NCBI RefSeq assembly: GCF_016808335.1
Contig: NC_053149.1
Location: 22,872,451 to 22,936,450, forward strand
Source of the DNA: Panicum virgatum
Taxonomy: Eukaryota; Streptophyta; Magnoliopsida; Poales; Poaceae
Reading direction: 5' to 3'
Length of the DNA stretch: 64,000 nucleotides
Numbering within the stretch: the stretch's first letter is position 1; every line of letters begins with the position of its first letter. A program made the translations under genes and the position numbers. The notes under the pieces are model-generated. The model was not told where the DNA came from. It saw only the letters and a program-made list of their open reading frames with translations, and did not search any database. Below are positions 56,606 to 64,000 of this stretch, one piece after another.

Positions 56606-56787
56606 AATAAGGAATTTATCCTTGAAAATTTAGCTGGTACATTCTGAGTAGCTGGGCTCTAGCACACACCCTCCCTTCTCTCCAGCTTGAGCGACTGGGC
56701 CGGTATGACATACCTGGTGTAGGAAAAAGCAGGAGCGACAGTCAATGGCGGAACCAGATAATATTTGAAGGGGGGCCAAGAGGCTAA

Positions 56788-57121
56788 GGCCCCGTTTAGT
56801 TGCGCTCCGTAAAATTTTTGAAAAGCATCTTTCAACATTTGAAGTACTAAACATAAACTAATCACAAAATAAATTACAGAACTCGTCTGTAAATCGCGAG
56901 ACGAATCTAATGAGTCTAATTAATCCGTCATTAGAGGTTGTTTACTGTAGCATTACTGTAGCAATTTAGCTTCTGATTACGGCCTAATTAGGTTCATTAG
57001 ATTCGTCTCGCGATTTACAGGCAGCTGTCGTAATGCGTTTTTTATTTCGTTTAGATTTAAGTCTCCATGCAGGTGCCGGAAAAAAAATTTGGAATTTTGA
57101 TTTTTGTAACTAAACACGGCC
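56788..57121. mobile_element. PIF/Harbinger (Tourist-like) MITE, intact
   Basis: 334 bp with ends ggccccgtttagttgcg and, inverted, ggccgtgtttagttac, flanked by TAA (56785-56787, 57122-57124). The interior holds two inverted 'gcgagacgaatctaatga' phrases. Same family as 53798-54138. Confidence 0.9.
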
Positions 57122-57277
57122 TAAGTCAACATATATTCATTGGATATGGAGAATACAATGATTAGGTGTACTTGACAGTTGACACCAAATTTTCATTGTT
57201 CATCCATGCAGCCAGGAACCATATTACAAAAGCTAGCTACACTTTACAAAAAGGTGGGTTAGTGAAAACAAGCGATT

Positions 57278-58348
57278 TCATTTTAGTCGAACTTTGCGGT
57301 TCTTCTTCGCATAGAGATCATCAATAATTGAATCTATCGTGAACTTAATAGCAATCTCCCTCTCAATATAGATTAACATGCAATCCCTCAGAAATTCATC
57401 TTCCATTTTGTTGTGAAGTCTTGTCTTGATAAGTTTCATTGCTGAAAATGCACGCTCTGTCGTTGCAGTAGAAACAAGTAGAGTAAGAACAAGACGAATC
57501 AATCTGCAAAAATGATGATGAATGAGACAGATTAGTGCTTCTATTGGATCAAAGGGACCACTGAACTTAAACAAAGTAGAACTGTAGGAGTAGAAATGTA
57601 GAATGGATAATACCTATCAATCAAATAATAATCTTCTGCCTTCTTAGTTTCTACAAGTTGCCGACAGAAATCAGCGACACTTTGTCAAATTCTGAAACTT
57701 TGGATTAGTAGGTACATCATGCTCATAATGCCGTAACTGACATCTCAAGGTTCTTCTTTCTTGCTCCAAAAAGTCAGCGGGATAGAACTTTGAAGCTAGA
57801 GTGCACACATTATCAATGTTGAATAAACTGAATGAATCCCTAGGATCCAAAGAAGTACACAACATGAGAAGCTCTGTTGCTTGTTCGCTAAACCTGCAAT
57901 TCAATTCTTGTGCCTGTTGATCAATTGCAACTGTAAAAACATCATATCTGTAGTGATGCTCAACTGTAGTCTCATTAGCTGCACGAGATCGAATGAAGTC
58001 TGCATAGAAGTCTTCCATGTTTGGATAAGCAATTCCATGTTTCATGCAAAAAGATATTACATCACTAATTAGATTGTCCCAACCATGCTCTCTCAAGTTC
58101 TGAAGCAACTTCTTTGTGGTGGTGATATCATCCATAGCATTCACAATATCTTGAGACTTGTGCTGTAACTTCTTGCAAAGTAAATCTGTGATTCCCATCA
58201 GTTCTTTCATAAGATGCAAAATAAATACAAAGTCAAATGACATCATCAATGTAACAGCACCAGCAGCCTTCCCTCTTACTGTTTGTGAAGTTCCTGGACC
58301 TTTAGTATTAGCAATGTCCTTGAGGACCAAGAATGTGGGTTTATACAA
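57278..58348 (-). pseudogene. hAT transposase (zinc finger MYM-type-1-like), C-terminal part
   Basis: Minus exons are 58348-57614 and 57503-57278 (acceptor tttttgcag). The first reads as the RNase H-like helical region of plant ZMYM1-like hAT proteins (AAGAVTLMMSFDFVFILHLM; LLCTSLDPRDSF). The second has the hAT dimerisation motif STATTERAFSAMKLIKTRL. The zinc-finger N-terminus and DUF4371 region are missing upstream of 58348. A frameshift near 57686 separates LTK from the expected ADFCRQLVETKKAEDYYLID. It is therefore inactive. Confidence 0.85.
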
Positions 58349-58712
58349 TTTGGGCTGGGCTGGATTGCAACGTGGGCTGGGCTGCTAACTGGACATTGGG
58401 CTTCCAAACAACAGGGGGTGTTAAATTTTTTTTGCATCGTTGGGGGGGGGGGGGGCTCGTTCCACCGTCGGCGACAGTGGACTGTCATGCGTTTGTTTCT
58501 TCAGTCTTAACCTTATCACGGGAACTGCCGCGTGAACAAAAAATCAAACCCTGGTGAAAAGAAAATTGTAGAACGTGTGGGAATTTTAGTGGGCAGAGAT
58601 CATTGAAGAGACTGGACGGAACCGGCCCACTCCCACGGTCCACCTAACAGCAAGAGGTATCGTGATTTTCACCGACACGTGGATCCAACGTTTCAGGGCC
58701 ACATGTCGGTGA
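58349..58712. other. Short intergenic region with 14-G run
   Basis: No gene. A run of 14 G at 58442-58455 may be real or an assembly weak point. Confidence 0.4.
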
Positions 58713-58720
58713 CTCTCACG

Positions 58721-59261
58721 CAGGCCCGGTTTTGGCCCAGAGCAAGTGGCTCAACCGCACCGGGCCCCCAAAATTTTGGGGCCCCATCTATAGTTCCCTT
58801 TAGAGGGTTTAGGCCCAACAACTGAAGCCCATCGGCCATCGCTGCACTCCAACTTGCTTGGCTGCCTTCGATCCCGTCCGTGATTCCGTATCGCCTGTCG
58901 AGAGTTCGAGACTCCGCCTCCGCGATCGCCTGTCGGCCCTCGCCCCAACTCCCAAGACCACGAGTCCGCGACCGCGAGAAGCCGAGAAGCCATCCAGCCG
59001 AAACAACGAGGCTGCGAGACGCTTGGTTTCCTATCGCGAATCGCGATCTCCCCATCTTGTATCTCCGATTCTCTTCTCTTTCTTGGCAATGTTCACCCTT
59101 TTCTTTAGCGTTAATAATTATATTACGTGCTAATATACAAAACAAATATAATTATATTATGAATCCAAATGCATTTTGATTATTTAGCTTTTGTTAAACC
59201 TAGGCATGGGGCCCAATTTTTTGTTTTGCACCAGACCCCCAAAAACATTGGAACGGCCCTG
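58721..59261. mobile_element. Non-autonomous hAT element
   Basis: The ends caggcccggttttggccc and, inverted, cagggccgttccaatgtt extend into cccccaaaattttggggccc-like subtermini. 8 bp flanks ctctcacg and ctttcacg match at 7 of 8. The CAGGGCCG-type terminus is the one seen on plant ZMYM1-like hAT elements, so the transposase type at 57278-58348 is the likely mobiliser family. Confidence 0.75.
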
Positions 59262-59269
59262 CTTTCACG

Positions 59270-61180
59270 GACGGCAGGGCGTTCAATTGCAAAACTTGCC
59301 GCCAAGAGTGCAAATGGGGCGGCGAACCGGTACCAGTACGGCAGTACCCGTCCGCATACACCGCCAGCTTTTTGCGGGCTTATGCGGCAGCCCGCACCCC
59401 ACATGCAGCATGCACGCGTGTGCATGGTAGGACGCGGGCTCATGCGGCTGCATGCTTAACGGCTTAAGCATGCTGGCCTCGTGTCAAGGACATCAAGTGG
59501 TGGAAATAGCCAATGACTCATAATACATATTGTCCAGTTTACAGGTTTAAAAAATCTCCAAAAATCAAATAAAAGGTGGTAAATTACAAAGAACATGATA
59601 ATATATTGCATTAATTATGAGGCAACATCATGTGTCCTGCAGTCCTTTCCTTCCCAGCTCGGCTCCAAAAGATTTCTGTAGACCTCTGGTCCTGCAAAAG
59701 ATATTTGACTGAACCATTGACAAGATTGCCAAAATTGAATGTAAGTAGGTATGTATATATTAGGAACGAGATACCTTATGCTTTGCTGCTGATAATAACT
59801 ACTGCATTGTCAGATTAATACCAATAGTTTAGGATAGAGATGTCTATGTTATGGCAAACTATTATCAAGATCTGTTAAGAGTAGATGATAACAGCAAATC
59901 CAGGGCCTGGTTAAGAGTAGATTACAGCAGACAGAGGATTTAGTTGCCATCTCATTGTCACCACAATTTACAAAAGAAAAGAGCTACTAGATGATAAAAT
60001 CAGAGCAAAAAGGAAAGGACAGCACAAGTGAACGATATCTACTCTACAAAAGTATCCTCAGATGATGTCAATGCATCAGCTGAGGCACCCTTTCATATTG
60101 GAGGCTGCAGCCTTCAGAGTAGTAATTATGAATGCAAAGTCTGAACAAGAGAATCCCTATCAGTTAATAATACTTACCATGTTTTCCATATAAGCGTCTT
60201 GATATGAAACAAAACCATGTTACTTGCAACCTGATATGCTTATCCAAGTGACAAGGATAAACTGGTAAATATCTCTTTGATACTCTGTCCCATGCTGCTT
60301 ATGCTTCTATAGCTATTACTGTGTATGAGTTTCATTGCATTCTGTGTGACTCGTACACGCTGCTTATGCTTCTATATGCATTTTTCATATATGAATCTAT
60401 GTCCTAGAAAATAAAATTGGATGACAGTTCCTTAACCATCAGTGCTCTACTCAAATTCAGTTTCTTAACTCTCAAGATTACTCAATTCAAATATTATCTC
60501 AGATTGGAAAACAACAAAGGACCCTAGGAAAAACTGGAATGCAATGTACTTAGAAATTTGTAAGAATCAGTTATGGTTATCTTATCATACTTATTGGTCT
60601 GAAGATCACTTTGTTAGATTAGGGAAGAGATTATGTAAATCCATCTTAATCTGAATGTCTTTTTCCTCAGCATTCAAATAGTCTCAAAGCCTGCTGCTGC
60701 GGGAGCCCAAGTGGTGGCGCGCGACGGCTGGCTGTGGGAGCCCGAGGCCGCGGCGACCGGCCGGCTGCGAGAGCCCGCGACCCCGGCGGGCGGCGAGCAT
60801 CTGCTTGAGCTCGTGACAGCTGCAGTGTTGGCTGACTCGGAGCAGGAGCGGCGGGAGAAAGCAGGCCACTCTGGCGAAATGGGTTCGGATGTGGGACTAA
60901 ATGCGTTAGCAGCGTTGTTTGGCCCATTGGGCTGGCGGAGAGGCCCGCGCCACTTGCAACTTGACTCGCCGCCGCTCACCCCGCCCTCGCCCTCACTGCC
61001 CCGCACAACGCGGCGGCGCCGCTCGACCCCCACAGCACACGCCGCCGTCGGATTCCCGCTCCACGAAACGCCGCCGCTCCACCACGCAGACTGTAGGTTT
61101 TCCTCTTTCGCCATCGAATCCCCACGAGCCGCTGAATCGCCTGCGCCGTTTGCTATACAGCAAAGGTCGCGCGCCCGCCG
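59270..61180. other. Upstream region of the PPR gene
   Basis: 59270-60650 is AT-rich with no gene. A direct repeat tgctgcttatgcttctata occurs near 60294 and 60359. 60690-61180 becomes GC-rich and likely includes promoter and 5' UTR of the PPR gene. Long antisense and alternate-phase frames here are by-products of high GC. Confidence 0.35.
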
Positions 61181-61243
61181 ATGGCGCTGCGCGCCAGTGG
61201 CAGCTTCTACCACTCCGCCAGCCGCGCCGTCTCCCGCCAATAG
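61181..61243 (+). other. Presequence-like upstream reading frame of the PPR gene
   Basis: An ATG at 61181 in the same phase as the PPR frame encodes MALRASGSFYHSASRAVSRQ, an Arg/Ser-rich helix typical of mitochondrial targeting, and then a TAG (61241-61243). A second in-phase TAG follows at ~61271, before the PPR ATG at 61283. It is either a decayed targeting peptide or an upstream ORF. Confidence 0.55.
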
Positions 61244-61282
61244 CAAGCACATGGTCGCCACCCGTAGCGTGGCGCGCTCCCG

Positions 61283-63868
61283 ATGTCCCCGCCGCCCCCC
61301 GCGCAGGCGGGGGCCCTCGCCAACGCCACCTTCTCCCGCCTCTTCCAGCTCTGCGCCCATACCGGCCGCGAGGCGCTCGGCGCGGGCCGGGCCGCGCACT
61401 CGCGGATGCTCGTGTCCGGGTTCGTGCCCACCGTGTTCGTCTCCAACTGCCTCCTCCAGATGTACGCCCGCTGCGCGGGCGCCGCCCGCGCGCGCAGGGT
61501 GTTCGACGCGATGCCCCACCTGGACACGGTCTCGTGGAACACCATGCTCACGGCGTATGCCCAGGCGGGAGACATCGACACGGCCGTGTCGCTGTTCGAC
61601 GTGATGCCGGGCCCGGACGTCGTGTCGTGGAACGTGCTGGTCTCGAGCTACTGCCAGCGCAGCATGTTTCGGGAGTCGGCAAGTCTGTTTTTGGAGATGG
61701 CTCGCGGTGGTGTTGCCCTCGACAGGACGACGTTTGCTGTTTTGCTGAAGGCCTGCAGTGGTTTGGAAGATTTGGCACTTGGTGTTCAAATCCACGCGTT
61801 GGCGGTGAAGATGGGCCTGGAGGCTGATGTCCGAGCCGGGAGTGCTCTCGTGGACATGTATGGCAAGTGCAGGAGTTTGGAAGATGCACTGCGCTTCTTT
61901 CATGGAATGGGTGAGAGGAATTGGGTCTCTTGGTGTGCAGCGATCGCGGGATGTGTCCAAAATGAGCAGTACACACGAGGGTTGGAACTGTTTGTGCAGA
62001 TGCAGAGGCTGGGGCTTGGGGTGAGCCAGCCTGCTTATGCCAGTGTCTTTAGATCCTGTGCAGCAATGTCCTGTCTGGGCACTGCTAGGCAGTTGCACGC
62101 CCATGCCATAAAGAATAAGTTCAGTTCTGATCGCGTGGTTGGCACAGCAATTGTGGACGTGTATGCTAAGGCTGATAGCTTGGTTGATGCTAGAAGGGCA
62201 TTCTTTGGTTTGCCCAACCATACTGTGGAGACATGCAATGCCATGATGGTTGGGCTTGTGCGCACAGGGCTCGGACTCGAGGCCATGCAACTGTTTCAAT
62301 TCATGACCAGGTCTGGTATTGGTTTTGATGTAGTTAGCTTATCAGGTGTTTTCAGTGCTTGTGCTGAGGTTAAGGGGTACTTTCAAGGGTTACAAGTCCA
62401 CTGCTTATCAGTTAAATCAGGGTTTGATGCGAATGTTTGTGTCAAAAATGCAATTCTGGATCTATATGGGAAGTGCAAAGCGTTGGTAGAAGCATATCTT
62501 ATATTCCAGGAGATGGAGCAAAGAGATTCAGTCTCTTGGAACGCTATTATTGCAGCTCTTGAGCAAAATGAGTGTTATGAGGATACCATAGCCCACTTAA
62601 ATGAAATGCTGCGCTCTGGTATGGAACCTGATGATTTCACTTATGGTAGTGTCCTTAAGGCTTGTGCAGGTTTACAATCTTTGGAATATGGATTGATGGT
62701 TCATAACAAAGTAATCAAGTCAGGACTTGGTTTAGATGCTTTTGTTGCAAGCACTGTTGTTGACATGTACTGTAAATGTGGCATGATAACAGAGGCTCAG
62801 AAACTTCATGACAGAATTGGGAGGCAAGAACTTATTTCATGGAATTCCATCATATCAGGATTTTCACTCAACAAACAGAGTGATGAAGCACAGAAGTTCT
62901 TCTCAGCGATGCTAGATATGGGGGTAAAGCCTGATCATTTTACTTATGCCACGATTCTTGATACTTGTGCTAATCTGGCTACCATTGAGTTGGGAAAACA
63001 GATCCATGGTCAGATTATCAAGCAGGAAATGCTTGGAGATGAATATATCTCTAGTACTCTTGTAGACATGTATGCCAAGTGCGGGAACATGCCAGATTCG
63101 CTGTTGATGTTCGAGAAGGCACATAAACTGGATTTTGTGTCGTGGAATGCTATGATATGTGGCTATGCACTCCATGGCCAGGGATTGCAAGCCCTAGAGA
63201 TGTTTGAGAGGATGCAGAAAGCAAATGTTCTGCCAAATCATGCAACTTTTGTGGCAGTTCTTCGGGCATGCTGCCATGTTGGTTTGCTAGACGACGGATG
63301 CCGCTACTTCCATCTGATGACCACCCGCTACAAATTGGAACCTCAACTGGAACACTTTTCTTGCATGGTCGATATACTAGGACGCTCAAAGGGCCCGCAG
63401 GAAGCTCTGAAATTTATCAGAAGCATGCCTTTTGAAGCAGATGAAGTCATATGGAAGACTCTGCTAAGCATTTGCAAGATCCGTCAAGATGTTGAAGTGG
63501 CTGAAATTGCTGCTAGCAATGTTTTACAGCTAGATCCAGATGATTCATCAGTGTACATTCTTCTCTCAAATGTATACGCTGAATCAGGGAAATGGGTTGA
63601 TGTTTCAAGGACTAGAAGGCTAATGAGGCAGGGACGGCTGAAAAAGGAACCTGGTTGTAGCTGGATTGAAGTGCAATCCGAGATGCATGGTTTCCTTGTA
63701 GGCGATAAGGTCCATCCAAGATCGACAGAGGTGTATGAGATGTTGAATGATTTGATTGGTGAGATGAAACTCTCTGGATATGAGCCTGCTTCAACCGTTT
63801 TTGCTGAGGTTGATGAAGAGGGGAGCGCATCAGAGCAAGATGATTTGCTTGGAATCGTCGGTGATTAA
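61283..63868 (+). CDS. PPR protein, PLS class with E/E+ domain (MEF13-like)
   Basis: The intronless 861-residue frame starts at ATG 61283 and ends with TAA at 63866-63868. About 16-18 PPR motifs of P, L and S types run from ~residue 45 to ~720 (VSWNTMLTAYAQAGDIDTAV; VSWNAIIAALEQNECYEDTI; LVDMYAKCGNMPDSLLMFEK). E and E+ domains follow (DPDDSSVYILLSNVYAESGK; KKEPGCSWIEVQSEMHGFLV), with no DYW deaminase. The motif order and sequence closely follow Arabidopsis MEF13 (At3g02330), a mitochondrial C-to-U editing factor that needs MORF partners. Being E+-only, it would need a DYW protein in trans. Codon use shifts from very GC-rich (first ~450 bp) to AT-rich, usual in grasses. The frame lacks a clear targeting peptide (see 61181-61243). 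Confidence 0.9.
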   Translation: MSPPPPAQAGALANATFSRLFQLCAHTGREALGAGRAAHSRMLVSGFVPTVFVSNCLLQMYARCAGAARARRVFDAMPHLDTVSWNTMLTAYAQAGDIDTAVSLFDVMPGPDVVSWNVLVSSYCQRSMFRESASLFLEMARGGVALDRTTFAVLLKACSGLEDLALGVQIHALAVKMGLEADVRAGSALVDMYGKCRSLEDALRFFHGMGERNWVSWCAAIAGCVQNEQYTRGLELFVQMQRLGLGVSQPAYASVFRSCAAMSCLGTARQLHAHAIKNKFSSDRVVGTAIVDVYAKADSLVDARRAFFGLPNHTVETCNAMMVGLVRTGLGLEAMQLFQFMTRSGIGFDVVSLSGVFSACAEVKGYFQGLQVHCLSVKSGFDANVCVKNAILDLYGKCKALVEAYLIFQEMEQRDSVSWNAIIAALEQNECYEDTIAHLNEMLRSGMEPDDFTYGSVLKACAGLQSLEYGLMVHNKVIKSGLGLDAFVASTVVDMYCKCGMITEAQKLHDRIGRQELISWNSIISGFSLNKQSDEAQKFFSAMLDMGVKPDHFTYATILDTCANLATIELGKQIHGQIIKQEMLGDEYISSTLVDMYAKCGNMPDSLLMFEKAHKLDFVSWNAMICGYALHGQGLQALEMFERMQKANVLPNHATFVAVLRACCHVGLLDDGCRYFHLMTTRYKLEPQLEHFSCMVDILGRSKGPQEALKFIRSMPFEADEVIWKTLLSICKIRQDVEVAEIAASNVLQLDPDDSSVYILLSNVYAESGKWVDVSRTRRLMRQGRLKKEPGCSWIEVQSEMHGFLVGDKVHPRSTEVYEMLNDLIGEMKLSGYEPASTVFAEVDEEGSASEQDDLLGIVGD

Positions 63869-64000
63869 TCTGTCTTGCCTTCGTGTAAATTTGGCAGATT
63901 CCTCCAGCAGAGAATGATACCAATAATAACACTGAGCCAGAAACTCAAAATTTCTTACCTGGCCATGTCATGTAAGCATGTTCTTGTTGATCTTAGGATG
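63869..64000 (+). other. 3' flank of the PPR gene
   Basis: Probable 3' UTR; no other feature. Confidence 0.4.

Noticed and set aside
58442..58455. Poly-G tract as a G-quadruplex element
   Set aside because: A single 14-G run next to a decayed transposon. It could be slippage or an assembly artefact, with no conserved context.
60674..62299. 541-codon open frame on the minus strand opposite the PPR gene
   Set aside because: It overlaps the conserved PPR frame in a GC-rich stretch and has no recognisable domain, so it is a compositional shadow.
1..64000. CRISPR arrays, operons, bacterial promoters, organelle insertions
   Set aside because: No regularly spaced repeats, Shine-Dalgarno-led gene series or organelle genes were seen. 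The window is plant nuclear DNA.

Overview
The window is nuclear DNA of a grass (Poaceae, probably a panicoid). Plant genes with GT-AG introns sit among nested plant transposons: Ty3/gypsy Tat-type, CACTA, hAT, MULE, PIF/Harbinger MITEs, a Helitron and a SINE. GC-rich 5' ends that fade into AT-rich 3' ends, and a grass-typical 'putative gypsy type transposon' protein (Transposase_28 type), support this. I see no bacterial, organellar or CRISPR sequence.

Layout. 1-4.3 kb: remnant of a Ulp1-type protease gene whose middle is copied into a 2.3 kb structure with two ~660 bp inverted arms. 5.7-8.5 kb (minus): broken SEN1/UPF1-like helicase fused to a retroelement-type coiled-coil protein. A 33 bp fold-back truncates it, a Helitron (8517-11349) follows, and a diverged opposite-strand copy of the coiled-coil part lies at 11.4-12.9 kb. 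14.5-15.3 kb: RING-less SINA-like gene. 17.2-17.4 kb: first two exons of a SUMO-conjugating enzyme (SCE1/UBC9), cut off by a CACTA element (to 19813). 21258-22061: MULE-type MITE with a perfect 9 bp target duplication.

26977-40741: a complete young Tat-lineage LTR retrotransposon, coded on the minus strand. Its two 1056 bp LTRs differ at 11 positions counted by eye, and it is flanked by GTTAC on both sides. It carries gag-protease, RT, an archaeal-type RNase H and integrase. An antisense two-exon gene sits between integrase and the 3' LTR, followed by a non-coding stretch with covarying hairpins. It is inactivated by three in-frame TAG codons and one frameshift. 40.9-42.8 kb: solo LTR inside a TIR element inside a MITE. 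42.8-44.2 kb: non-autonomous CACTA.

Host genes on the right: a plastid-type TPR protein (44608-46.3 kb, plus, including a GC-AG intron), an LLM-domain B-class GATA factor (47650-49417, minus, three exons), importin-alpha 3' exons split by a solo LTR (54653-55618, minus), and an intact E+-class PPR protein resembling mitochondrial editing factor MEF13 (61283-63868, plus). A ~93 bp piece of this PPR gene is duplicated about 5.7 kb upstream, beside the importin fragment. hAT, SINE and PIF-type MITEs fill the gaps.

The genes do not form a pathway. The main theme is repeated nested insertion, gene-fragment capture and decay. All calls were made by reading the sequence. Splice sites are by eye and no database was searched.
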